Shown in pieces: positions 51,994-59,984 of a stretch of 64,000 nt of DNA. Source of the stretch: an uncultured Lachnospiraceae bacterium (GTDB lineage: Bacteria; Bacillota; Clostridia; Lachnospirales; Lachnospiraceae). Below the pieces are notes generated by a model. That model saw only the letters and a program-made list of their open reading frames with translations. It was not told where the DNA came from and made no database searches. The DNA lies in assembly GCA_910586955.1 (NCBI GenBank), contig CAJUMM010000003.1, positions 20,957-84,956 on the forward strand, in the 5' to 3' direction. The position numbers and the translations under genes were made by a program. Within the stretch, counting starts at the first letter, position 1; the number at the start of each line of letters is the position of its first letter.

Positions 51994-53880
51994 CTATTGA
52001 TTGTCAAAAACCGTTTTCAGATCCTCCGTCCGGTAGCACCGCTCCGTAAGCTTGCGCCCTTTTGCGCTGCAGAGCATCTGGTAACTCTCCGAAAGCTGCT
52101 CCAGCAGCTCCTCATAGGTACGGGCATGGGCTACCAGATACCACATATCCGTCTCCTCTTTCCTGCGGTAAATGCTGGTTCTGTTTTCCGTATGAAGGCC
52201 AATGACCGTTTCCAGGCAGTGCCCCCAGGGAAATCTTTTTTCCCGGTAGGGGGAGTGGATTCCCCGCACACTGTCCATGCACTCCACGGTATGCAGCTCC
52301 AGTTTCCCCTTCCGGTACTGTTCCTCCAGATGTTCCAGGGAAAACTGTTCCTCCAGCCAGCTGGCCGACATGGTATCCTGGATATTCCGGATATCCGCAT
52401 CCGACATAACGGCCGACACCAGGATACAAGGCACCGGCATATTCTCCAAAGGCATGGTGGAGACCAGGAGATCAATCTTGTCCAGCTCTTTCCACTTCTC
52501 CAGCTGTATCATAGACACCACATCCACAATCTCATACAGGGGAAAATGCTGCCGGATCTTGGTAACCAGAAGCTGGGTAGTGCCGAAACCGCTGTTGGAT
52601 ACTACCAGGATGCGTTTCCCCATGCGCTTTTCCTCCAGCATGGCCTGGTAGTAAGTGGCAATATAGGACACCTCGTTTAAGTTTACCTCTTTCAAAGAAT
52701 ATTTATGGCTGATACACCACAGTGCGGACTGGCACAGTCCCAGCAGTTCCCCGTAATTTTCTTTCGTATCCTCCAGAATACTGCTCTGGATGTGAATGTC
52801 GTACCGCAGGCGGTTCAGCATAGGCCTCACGTGCTGCAAAAGTCCGTTCAGCAGGTCGGAATTATCGTCCACGGTAATGCGCAGGGCTTTCAGGACACAC
52901 TTGGTAAGCTCCTCCGCCACCATGCGCGCCAGATCAAAGCCCTCCGGTGCTTCCGCCGGAAGCCTCCGGCTGTGATCCGGCTTTTTCACTACCAAATCCG
53001 AAGTAATCAAATATTTATACAGGTAATACATCTCCTGTTCCGGAGCTTCCCACTTCTTCCGTATCAGTTCCAAAAGTCCCCGGGCAAGCCCAAGCTGGAC
53101 CTCCTGCAGTTCCTGGGGCTTTTCCTCGTTGGTCCCGATAAAATGCTTTCTCTTCACCCTGGAAATGCAGATCAAAATGTGATCCCGAAGGTAACTGTAA
53201 TAGGGCTCCGAAACCATCTGGCCGCACTCCGCTTCCAGATATTCCATCATTTCCCCGGAGAGGCTGTTCTCCTCTTCCGTGAAAAAACCTGTATGTATAA
53301 ACCGGCTGTCCTCCCTGGAAGACATGTATTCCCCCGGAGTGATCTCCGTATTCTTGGAGGGATTCCGCTCCCGGATCCAGGCGGCAATGGCATGCCGGAT
53401 CCCCTTTTCCTGGCCTACGAACATCCTTCCCCTGCGGTTCTTTATAAGCTCCAGCCGGTACCGCTCTCCCCAGCGTTCAATGGACTTAAAATCATTTACA
53501 ATGCTGGCCCTGCTCACATAGAACTCCTCGGAAAGCTTCTGAATGGACAGTCCCCTCTCATCCATCAAAAGCAACCGCTTCGTAATCTCCTGCCGCCGGG
53601 CTTCCGTAGTCATGGGGCCTGCCTCTTCCCCCTCGCTCTCCAGACTGCTTATAAGCTCCTGGTTCCCTCTCACCTTTTCCGGAAGGTAAATACCTCTTCC
53701 CGTCTTGCGGATCAAGGTTACATGATAAGGATTCAGATATTCCTGGATCACCTTCAGATCCTGCAGAACCGTTTTATCCGATACCTTCAGCTTTTCTGCC
53801 AGATATCCTGCGGAGCGGAATTGCTGCTCCTGCCACAAAAGCTTCAGGCACTTGACTTGTCTGGCATTCAAATTCGACAT
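51994..53880 (-). CDS. PRD-containing transcription regulator (BglG/MtlR-like) of the PTS operon
   Basis: A 628-residue regulator. Order: two DNA-binding helix-turn-helix regions (YLAEKLKVSDKTVLQDLKVI; LSIQKLSEEFYVSRASIVNDF), two PRD domains (second with LLQHVRPMLNRL), and an EIIB-like domain (ILVVSNSGFGTTQLLVTKI) in which the usual phospho-cysteine is serine. The end lacks a recognisable EIIA domain. PRDs are phosphorylated by HPr and the cognate EIIB, so it likely activates the PTS operon. The ATG at 53880 is 9 bp after the aroC stop and shares its transcript. Confidence 0.87.
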   Translation of the reverse strand: MSNLNARQVKCLKLLWQEQQFRSAGYLAEKLKVSDKTVLQDLKVIQEYLNPYHVTLIRKTGRGIYLPEKVRGNQELISSLESEGEEAGPMTTEARRQEITKRLLLMDERGLSIQKLSEEFYVSRASIVNDFKSIERWGERYRLELIKNRRGRMFVGQEKGIRHAIAAWIRERNPSKNTEITPGEYMSSREDSRFIHTGFFTEEENSLSGEMMEYLEAECGQMVSEPYYSYLRDHILICISRVKRKHFIGTNEEKPQELQEVQLGLARGLLELIRKKWEAPEQEMYYLYKYLITSDLVVKKPDHSRRLPAEAPEGFDLARMVAEELTKCVLKALRITVDDNSDLLNGLLQHVRPMLNRLRYDIHIQSSILEDTKENYGELLGLCQSALWCISHKYSLKEVNLNEVSYIATYYQAMLEEKRMGKRILVVSNSGFGTTQLLVTKIRQHFPLYEIVDVVSMIQLEKWKELDKIDLLVSTMPLENMPVPCILVSAVMSDADIRNIQDTMSASWLEEQFSLEHLEEQYRKGKLELHTVECMDSVRGIHSPYREKRFPWGHCLETVIGLHTENRTSIYRRKEETDMWYLVAHARTYEELLEQLSESYQMLCSAKGRKLTERCYRTEDLKTVFDNQ

Positions 53881-53888
53881 GGCGCACC

Positions 53889-54989
53889 TCACATACCCCA
53901 GATCTTCCGTACATGTTCCATTTTCGCACTCATGCCCTCCAGAAGGGCATCCGCCATAGTCAGGGCCGCCATGGCTTCCACCACCACCACCGCCCGGGGT
54001 ACAATCACCGGATCGTGGCGTCCATGAATGGAAATCTCAATATTTTCCCCCTCTTTGTTCACGGTACGCTGCCTGGCTGCAATGGAAGGCGTGGGCTTTA
54101 TGGCGGCCCGGACAATAATCCCGCTGCCGTCGCTGATTCCCCCCAGAGTCCCCCCTGCATGGTTGGTCTCCTTGCCAATCACTCCCTCCCGGCTTACAAA
54201 GGCATCATTGTTGCTGCTGCCCCTGGCCCCGGCAGCCCCAAACCCGTCCCCAATCTCCACGCCCTTTACCGCTCCGATGGACATGACAGCCCCGGCAAGC
54301 CTGGCGTCCAGCTTGTCGAAGCAGGGTTCCCCAAGTCCTGCCGGCACTCCCGTAATCACACACTCCACCAGGCCGCCGCAAGAGTCCTGGGCCTCCATAC
54401 AGGCCTGCACGTACCGGGCCGCCCTCTCTGCCGCCTCGGAATCCGGCATGAAGAAGGGATTTTTTCCGATCTCTTCCCGGGAAAAATGCTCCCGGTCAAT
54501 TCTCACATCTCCAATGGCACAGGTATAGGTACAGAGTTCCATTCCCAGCTCCTTTAATATCTTGGCTGCCACGGCCCCGGCCGCCACCCGGCCGATAGTC
54601 TCCCTTCCGGAAGAGCGGCCGCCGCCCCGGTAATCCCGGAAGCCATATTTCTGATCAAAGGTATAGTCCGCATGTCCCGGCCGGTAATAAGATGCAATCT
54701 CGCTGTAATCCCCGGAACGCTGGGAGGTGTTGTACACCACCATGGAAATGGGGGTTCCCGTGGTCTTTCCATCAAAGGTGCCGGAAAGAATCTCTGCCCG
54801 ATCCGCCTCCTGCCTGCTGGTGGTATACCGGGACTGTCCCGGCCGCCTCCGGTCTAAATACGCCTGAATGTCTTCTTCCGCAAGAGGCAGCCCGGCCGGA
54901 CAGCCATCCACAACAACCCCGATAGCCTTTCCGTGGGATTCCCCCCAGGTAGAAATGCAAAAATGTTTTCCGAAAATTGAACCTGCCAC
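53889..54989 (-). CDS. aroC: chorismate synthase
   Basis: A 366-residue FMN-dependent enzyme converting EPSP to chorismate, last step of the shikimate pathway. Signature sequences GESHGKAIGVVVDG, RRRPGQSRYTTSRQEADR and GGRSSGRETIGRVAAGA, with GGISDGSGI later. Full length. It has its own promoter with a 14-bp inverted repeat embracing the -35. The PRD regulator gene directly follows, an unusual companion. Confidence 0.97.
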   Translation of the reverse strand: MAGSIFGKHFCISTWGESHGKAIGVVVDGCPAGLPLAEEDIQAYLDRRRPGQSRYTTSRQEADRAEILSGTFDGKTTGTPISMVVYNTSQRSGDYSEIASYYRPGHADYTFDQKYGFRDYRGGGRSSGRETIGRVAAGAVAAKILKELGMELCTYTCAIGDVRIDREHFSREEIGKNPFFMPDSEAAERAARYVQACMEAQDSCGGLVECVITGVPAGLGEPCFDKLDARLAGAVMSIGAVKGVEIGDGFGAAGARGSSNNDAFVSREGVIGKETNHAGGTLGGISDGSGIIVRAAIKPTPSIAARQRTVNKEGENIEISIHGRHDPVIVPRAVVVVEAMAALTMADALLEGMSAKMEHVRKIWGM

Positions 54990-55043
54990 GTAAATTTACC
55001 TCCGCAATATGGTGCCAGTGTACGGTTTCTATGTAATATTCAC

Positions 55044-55072
55044 ATTATACTCAAAATATTTTGGGGTGTAAA
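55044..55072 (-). promoter_or_regulatory. aroC promoter
   Basis: -35 TTTACA (55067-55072), 17-bp spacer, -10 TATAAT (55044-55049). The -35 is part of the inverted repeat 55060-55096. Confidence 0.75.
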
Positions 55073-55096
55073 GTGTTAATACCTTTACACCCCAAA
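55060..55096. promoter_or_regulatory. 37-bp inverted repeat upstream of aroC (operator or terminator)
   Basis: 14-bp perfect arms TTTGGGGTGTAAAG/CTTTACACCCCAAA with a 9-bp centre. One arm covers the aroC -35. It may also terminate lrp, which ends 61 bp upstream. A second weak hairpin (AAAGCC-CC-GGCTTT, near 55112-55127) lies between. Confidence 0.6.
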
Positions 55097-55156
55097 TGGA
55101 CACGCAAGTAAAAGCCCCGGCTTTGGCCGCCGTGACAGGAAGACAAACAATCCCTG

Positions 55157-55609
55157 TCACACGGCGTCCGGCAGGACGGACACATCGTTTTTAATGGTGG
55201 AGAGCACGTAGAGGGTTTTGGTCCAGGACACTCCGGGCATCTCCTTGATCTCTTCATGGATGTTCTCCAGGCTGCCGGAACAATCCGTAGTGATCTTCAA
55301 AAGGTAATCCACATCCCCGGCGATATAATAACACTCGGAGACATTGGCATGAAGGGAGGCTGCTTTGGCAAACGCCGCCCCATACTTGGAATGCTCCAGG
55401 CGCACGGACACAAACACGGTCAGGTCATTGCCCAGCTGTTTTTCATCCAGTACAACAGTATATTTCCGAATCATCCCTTTGGCCTCCATCTTCCGGATCC
55501 GCTCGATCACGGCGGAAACCGACAGATTGATGCTCTGGCTGATGGTTGAAGCCGTCTGCCGGGAATTTTCTTTCAGACATTTTAAGATACTTAAATCAAT
55601 GCAATCCAT
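55157..55609 (-). CDS. Lrp/AsnC family regulator
   Basis: A 150-residue regulator: N-terminal helix-turn-helix (MDCIDLSILKCLKENSR; TASTISQSINLSVSAVIERI) and C-terminal RAM/AsnC ligand domain (LTVFVSVRLEHSKYG; GDVDYLLKITTD). Such proteins bind amino acids and form octamers; the ligand here is unknown. GGGGG stands before the ATG. It is followed by the aroC promoter, a plausible target, and preceded by the partial repeat F. Confidence 0.92.
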   Translation of the reverse strand: MDCIDLSILKCLKENSRQTASTISQSINLSVSAVIERIRKMEAKGMIRKYTVVLDEKQLGNDLTVFVSVRLEHSKYGAAFAKAASLHANVSECYYIAGDVDYLLKITTDCSGSLENIHEEIKEMPGVSWTKTLYVLSTIKNDVSVLPDAV

Positions 55610-55627
55610 AATGAACCCCCTATTTAA

Positions 55628-55664
55628 AGTTCCGCAGATTCCAGTTCTGCAGCCGCCCTTCCGG
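55628..55664 (-). repeat. palindromic repeat, partial copy F (before lrp)
   Basis: Only the gene-proximal end is kept: CTGCAGAACTGGAAT then CTGCGGAACT next to the lrp ribosome site, in the same relation to the start codon as copies A and E. Confidence 0.6.
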
Positions 55665-55678
55665 TCTCACACAACGAC

Positions 55679-55776
55679 AAAGGCAGCCTGCTTTCGCAAA
55701 CTGCCTTTGTTCACCCATATGGGTATCTTAGCAGAAAAAATATTTTTTGTCCAGAAGAAAATTTCACAAATATTTT
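55679..55776 (-). other. promoter-hairpin element, copy 1 (upstream of lrp)
   Basis: On the minus strand: TGGACA-17 bp-TAAGAT, then palindrome ACCCATATGGGT, then AAAGGCAG-TT-TGC-GAAA-GCA-GG-CTGCCTTT, a stem with a GNRA tetraloop. The same order occurs at 59847-59941. It could be a small RNA gene, an lrp leader, or a small repeat element. Confidence 0.55.
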
Positions 55777-55800
55777 CTCTAATCGCGGGAGATAAATGTC

Positions 55801-55850
55801 TTGACAAACATACCAACGGTATGATAACGTAAATACATACCAAAAGTATG
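55801..55850 (+). promoter_or_regulatory. tetR promoter with two operators
   Basis: -35 TTGACA (55801-55806), -10 near GATAAC (55823-55828). Operator 1, CATACC-AAC-GGTATG (55809-55823), fills the spacer; operator 2, CATACCAAAAGTATG (55836-55850), lies after the -10. The same half-sites recur before the MFS gene. Confidence 0.7.
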
Positions 55851-55868
55851 TTAAGGGAGTGAAAAGCC

Positions 55869-56522
55869 ATGGCAAGGAATAAACATCCGGAAGAAACGGT
55901 GAATTTAATCTTAACCACTGCCTTCCGCCTGTTTATGGAAAAGGGGTATGAGCACACCTCCATCCAGGATATCATCGATCAGTTAGGGGGGCTTAGCAAA
56001 GGTGCTATCTATCACCACTTTAAATCAAAAGAAGATATTTTAGACGCCGTCACGGACCGGATGACGGCGGAGTCCAACCAAATGCTGGCCAGGATCCGGG
56101 ATCGTACCGATTTAAACGCTAGGGAAAAGCTGAAAACCATTTTTAAAGACTCCATCAGCCGGCCTGTCATGAACGATATCTTCACCGTCGCCCCGGACTT
56201 CCACAATAACCCGAAACTGCTTTTCAGCCTTCTCCACGATACCATCAGCTGTGCGGCGCCGGATTACATTCTTCCTATCATGAACCAGGGGATTGCCGAC
56301 GGCTCCATTGAAACCGATTATCCCAAGCAGCTTGCCGAGCTGATTCTCCTTGCGGCAAATGTCTGGATGAACCCCATGATATTTGACAGCTCCCCGGAGG
56401 AATCCTGCTGCAAGTTTCTCATATTCCGCCAGATGCTCCGGGGCTTCGGACTGGATATCCTGGATGATGAAATGCTGGAGAGACTGAAAGAGCTGGCATC
56501 CATTTATCAAAAAAGAAAATGA
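55869..56522 (+). CDS. TetR/AcrR-family repressor
   Basis: A 217-residue regulator: N-terminal helix-turn-helix (ILTTAFRLFMEKGYEHTSIQDIIDQLG, in parts: HTSIQDIIDQ and LSKGAIYHHFKSKEDIL) and an all-helical ligand/dimer domain. Two CATACC/GGTATG operators overlap its promoter, indicating autorepression, and a similar site lies before the downstream MFS gene. An efflux substrate is the expected inducer. Confidence 0.92.
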   Translation: MARNKHPEETVNLILTTAFRLFMEKGYEHTSIQDIIDQLGGLSKGAIYHHFKSKEDILDAVTDRMTAESNQMLARIRDRTDLNAREKLKTIFKDSISRPVMNDIFTVAPDFHNNPKLLFSLLHDTISCAAPDYILPIMNQGIADGSIETDYPKQLAELILLAANVWMNPMIFDSSPEESCCKFLIFRQMLRGFGLDILDDEMLERLKELASIYQKRK

Positions 56523-56526
56523 CACC

Positions 56527-56572
56527 TATCTGCCCTCTCCTTTTGCGGAAGGTAAGCGGGCAGATATATTTT
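56527..56572 (+). terminator. terminator between tetR and the MFS gene
   Basis: 9-bp arms TATCTGCCC/GGGCAGATA with an inner CCTT/AAGG pairing, followed by TATTTT. It lies 5 bp after the tetR stop. Confidence 0.7.
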
Positions 56573-56582
56573 AAGAAAGAAA

Positions 56583-56601
56583 CATACCAATCGTCGGTAT
56601 G
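56583..56601. promoter_or_regulatory. TetR-type operator before the MFS gene
   Basis: CATACC-N7-GGTATG, sharing half-sites with the tetR operators but with 7 instead of 3 bases between them, directly before the AAGGAGG ribosome site. Confidence 0.55.
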
Positions 56602-56616
56602 AAAAAGGAGGCAAAA

Positions 56617-57864
56617 ATGAATCAAAAACTAGGTTCCAAAGATTTTACACTTATGGTAATCGGCCAGATTATCTCCCTCTTCGGCAACGCCGCCATCCGG
56701 TTTGCGCTGCCCTTGTACTTATTAAATCTCACAGGCTCCTCAGCCCTCTACGGAACAGTTACCGCTTGCGCCTTTATTCCCGCCATCCTGCTGTCGCCTG
56801 TGGGAGGAATTGTGGCGGACCGGGTAAATAAAAGAAATATTATGGTGATACTGGATTTCTTTACGGCTGCGGTTATCTGCCTGTTTTCCCTTCTTATGGA
56901 CGGAAGGCATCTGATTCTCCTTGTGGCTGTTACGCTGATGCTGCTTTACGGCATTGCAGGCGCATACCAGCCCTCCGTGCAGGCAAGCATACCAGCCCTG
57001 GTAAGCCAGGAAAATTTTATGACGGCAAACTCTATTATTAATACCGTAAGTTCTTTTGCCGCCTTAACAGGTCCCGTACTCGGAGGCATTTTATACAGCG
57101 CCTACGGGTTAAAGCCCGTACTGTGGGTCTGCACGGTATGCTTCTTCCTGTCGGCAGTTATGGAAATTTTTATCCACATTCCCTTTCAGAAGCAGCTTTC
57201 CAGGGGAGGTGTCTTAAATACGGCCAAAACCGATTTTGCAGAGAGTATCCGGTTTATCCGGAAGGAAAAGCCCGTCATCGGAAAAGCCCTTCTGGCAGTC
57301 TGCGGCATTAATTTGTTTCTGGCCGCAATGATTACCGTAGCCCTGCCCTATCTGGTAACGGAGGTTTTCGATTTGGAAGCCTCCCAGGCAAACAGGCTCT
57401 ACGGCTTTGCCGAAGGTGCATTGGCTGCCGGAGGACTTTTGGGCGGTATCGGCGCAGGCATTTTTGCAGACAGGCTGGAAATACGGAAATCAGGAAGCCT
57501 AATCATCTTCTGTGCGGTAAGTGTATTCCCCTTAAGCGCCTCCCTGGCCTTCTTTTCCTCCGGAATGATAAACTACATCGTTATCACTGCCTGCTGTTTT
57601 GCCGTTATGGTATTTTCAACGGTTCTAACCGTGCAGATGATGGCCTTCATCCAGACGGAAACACCGCAAAATCTAATCGGGAAGGTAATTGCCGTTATTT
57701 TTACGGTCTCTATGTGCGCACAGCCCTTAGGGAACGCCTTATATGGGATCCTGTTTGAAATCTGCAAGGGGTTTGAATATGCAGTTGTTTTATTTTCGGG
57801 AATTTTGTCGCTGATCATAGCGGTTCACACAAGAACTATCTTTCGAAGATTTTTCACTACATAA
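56617..57864 (+). CDS. MFS efflux transporter (DHA3/MefA-like)
   Basis: A 415-residue membrane protein with 12 helices: motif A GGIVADRVNKRNIM near 65-80, VQASIPALVSQENFMTANSI, typical of the macrolide/drug exporters of the MFS_3 group. The ATG at 56617 follows AAGGAGG; the ATG 18 bp upstream overlaps that site. It is controlled by the TetR protein encoded just upstream, with an operator between them. Confidence 0.9.
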   Translation: MNQKLGSKDFTLMVIGQIISLFGNAAIRFALPLYLLNLTGSSALYGTVTACAFIPAILLSPVGGIVADRVNKRNIMVILDFFTAAVICLFSLLMDGRHLILLVAVTLMLLYGIAGAYQPSVQASIPALVSQENFMTANSIINTVSSFAALTGPVLGGILYSAYGLKPVLWVCTVCFFLSAVMEIFIHIPFQKQLSRGGVLNTAKTDFAESIRFIRKEKPVIGKALLAVCGINLFLAAMITVALPYLVTEVFDLEASQANRLYGFAEGALAAGGLLGGIGAGIFADRLEIRKSGSLIIFCAVSVFPLSASLAFFSSGMINYIVITACCFAVMVFSTVLTVQMMAFIQTETPQNLIGKVIAVIFTVSMCAQPLGNALYGILFEICKGFEYAVVLFSGILSLIIAVHTRTIFRRFFTT

Positions 57865-58051
57865 TAGAGAGCAATTCCGGATGGGATCATGTTCCTGAAC
57901 CGCGTCCGCCCCAGCCACAAACCTCAGTTTATAAAACTGTCAGGTGATTGCCGATTGGGAGTTACTATAGTTTCACATTCCATATATGACGCCAATACCC
58001 TAGGCTAAGCAAAATCCCGCAAACAGCAGTCACCATATCCGCGCACAGATA

Positions 58052-58564
58052 TTAAACCCCCACGTTCCCGCCGGGAATCAGGCGCGGCAGAAAGAAAATC
58101 GAAAAAATCAAGATCCCTCCAATCACCGCCTGCAATTTCTCCATGGTATGCCTTTTATTCATATCTACAGAGGTAATGAAAAGCAGCACAAGGCCAATTC
58201 CCAAAAGCGCCAGCCAATAGAGGGGCATATGGATATACAGCCCGGAAGAATAGCCGTCCCACCCGGCATTGATCAGGGCTAAAGCCCCCCAGCGGCCAAA
58301 CAGCATTTTCGCGTTCTTGCGCCTTTCCCTCTCCTTCTCCTCCTGCGTCCGCTGCCTGCCAGCCTCCTCTTCACATCCAACCAGCTCCGAGACTGTCGTT
58401 TCCAATATGGCTGCCAGCTCCGCCAGATTGGCAGCCGCCGGATCGCTCTTCCCGGATTCCCATTTTGCCACAGCCTGCCTGCTGATCCCTATCTGATCTG
58501 CCACATATTCCTGAGACAGCTTAAGCTGCTTGCGCCTAGCCTTTATCTTTTCACCCAGTTCCAT
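58052..58564 (-). CDS. Xre-family DNA-binding protein with membrane domain
   Basis: A 170-residue protein: helix-turn-helix (residues 1-60; LKLSQEYVADQIGISRQAVAKWESGKS), a charged linker (about 65-85), then hydrophobic helices near 92-110, 118-135 and 145-165. This layout of a membrane-bound Xre regulator is common in Clostridia and often senses envelope stress. The ATG at 58564 follows AAAGGAGG; the ATG at 58588 precedes that site. Its targets are unknown. Confidence 0.85.
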   Translation of the reverse strand: MELGEKIKARRKQLKLSQEYVADQIGISRQAVAKWESGKSDPAAANLAELAAILETTVSELVGCEEEAGRQRTQEEKERERRKNAKMLFGRWGALALINAGWDGYSSGLYIHMPLYWLALLGIGLVLLFITSVDMNKRHTMEKLQAVIGGILIFSIFFLPRLIPGGNVGV

Positions 58565-58723
58565 GTCTGGCACCTCCTTTTGCCCCATTATACCTCAAGC
58601 AGACGCCCCTGCGCCAGCAACTATCCCGCAACCGGATGACAACATCCGAAATTTTTGTCATGAATCTGATCAAAGCCTATTACCATAAAATAAGCGAAAG
58701 CAGGATGACAAAAACCAGGAAGA

Positions 58724-59683
58724 TTACTTCAGGCTGGAAATAATCTCTTCCGCCGCCGCAATCTCAATTTCAAGCTCCTTTGCGATCTCTGCGGCTTTTT
58801 TTCCCTGACCAAGCTTTTTTTGAACTAGTTTTTCCAAAAGAGCGCGCTGGCCTGCTTTTTCCCCTTTATGGTAGCCGGCTTGCTCTCCTTTGCTGTAGCC
58901 GGCCTGTTCTCCCTCCTCATAGCCCTCTTGGTAGACCGCCTTCATGTGCTTTTTCTCATCATACTCCGTCAAAAACATATGCAGCACCTCCGCCTTGTTT
59001 TTTCGCAAGACATCCTCCAGGATGCCCTTCTCGACGCAAGTGTCTATGGCTCTTAAGATGGCTGTCTTCAAGGGTGTCTTCTTTGCCAGTTGGGCGTTGA
59101 CCTCCGCCACAAACTCGGAATATTCCCAAAGCCTCCTGCATTTCCCCATCAGCTCCTGGTTGTGCCCCCGGTTGATGTTCAGCATCACCGCCTTGCACTC
59201 CAGGCAGCCGGATCCGAAACCTCCCTCAAAGGATTCCGACAGATACTGCTCTCCGTAGTCGGCCTGCTCCCGCCTTCCGTTGTAAAAGACCACATATTTC
59301 GGCGTAGGGAGCTTGATCTGCTTTGAGCCGTATATATCCTCCCCCTGCTCCGCCACCCATCCCTCGTACTGCCGTGAGAAGTACCACAGGCCCCGCAGAG
59401 GCATATTGGGAGAGTATGTGCTCTGATGTTCGTAGAGGATCATCTGCTCTTCGATGAGGAAGGAAAGATCGTTCTTCATCTTCATAAAGATCGCATCCTC
59501 CAGGGTGATGATCTCCAGTTTCTCCGCGTCCGTGTAGCTGCTTTCGTTCACCGCATTGTACAGCTCCAGCAGATCCTTTTTGTCCCGAAACAGGAACCGG
59601 AACAGGCGATCCTTATAGCGCCTGTTGGCCTTAAACCTCCCCCGCAGGAAACGCCTATAGTGCCATCTTTCGTTCTTTGCCAT
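58724..59683 (-). CDS. Rpn-family recombination-promoting nuclease (PD-(D/E)XK type)
   Basis: A 319-residue protein; residues 20-210 resemble the Rpn/PDDEXK_2 nuclease domain (KDRLFRFLFRDKKDLLELYNAV, EEQMILYEHQSTYSPNMPLRGLWYFSRQYE). The EHQS motif corresponds to the active-site ExQ. Three octapeptide repeats (GYEEGEQA, GYSKGEQA, GYHKGEKA, about 255-280) and a helical tail follow. Rpn proteins are scattered, variable DNA nucleases thought to promote horizontal gene transfer or defence. It has its own promoter. Confidence 0.82.
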   Translation of the reverse strand: MAKNERWHYRRFLRGRFKANRRYKDRLFRFLFRDKKDLLELYNAVNESSYTDAEKLEIITLEDAIFMKMKNDLSFLIEEQMILYEHQSTYSPNMPLRGLWYFSRQYEGWVAEQGEDIYGSKQIKLPTPKYVVFYNGRREQADYGEQYLSESFEGGFGSGCLECKAVMLNINRGHNQELMGKCRRLWEYSEFVAEVNAQLAKKTPLKTAILRAIDTCVEKGILEDVLRKNKAEVLHMFLTEYDEKKHMKAVYQEGYEEGEQAGYSKGEQAGYHKGEKAGQRALLEKLVQKKLGQGKKAAEIAKELEIEIAAAEEIISSLK

Positions 59684-59799
59684 AAACCTACCTCCATTAT
59701 ACTTGATTTTCTTTGGTTTCTCAATCGTTTGGATTGGAAATATTCCGGGAGACCCGAAAGAAATAAAAAGATAAAATAAGTAAAGATTTTACAACTGGA

Positions 59800-59828
59800 A
59801 TTATACTACAATATAAGGGGTATGCCAA
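59800..59828 (-). promoter_or_regulatory. promoter of the Rpn nuclease gene
   Basis: -35 TTGGCA (59823-59828), 17-bp spacer, -10 TATAAT (59800-59805). Confidence 0.7.
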
Positions 59829-59846
59829 TACCTAATTTTAAAATAG

Positions 59847-59941
59847 AAAGACAGCCTGCTCTCGCAAACTGCCTTTCTCTACCGATACGGATATCATATC
59901 AGAAAAATGTTTTTGTCCAGAATAAATTTTCACAAAAATTT
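59847..59941 (-). other. promoter-hairpin element, copy 2 (between yeiH and the Rpn gene)
   Basis: Same order as 55679-55776: TGGACA, AT-rich spacer, TATGAT, then ATCCGTATCGGT, then AAAGGCAG-TT-TGC-GAGA-GCA-GG-CTGTCTTT followed by CTATTTT. Loop GAGA replaces GAAA, both GNRA. The spacer is two bases shorter than in copy 1. Confidence 0.55.
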
Positions 59942-59984
59942 GCGCAAAACACTTGGATTCCCATCGATTTTTCTAACCGGAGCG

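Larger units (their letters stand above)
59684..59984. other. 301-bp gap between the sulfur cassette and the Rpn gene
   Basis: Contains the Rpn promoter (59800-59828) and the second promoter-hairpin element (59847-59941), whose GNRA-capped stem lies 44 bp after the yeiH stop and may end that operon. The rest is AT-rich without coding signals. Confidence 0.65.
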
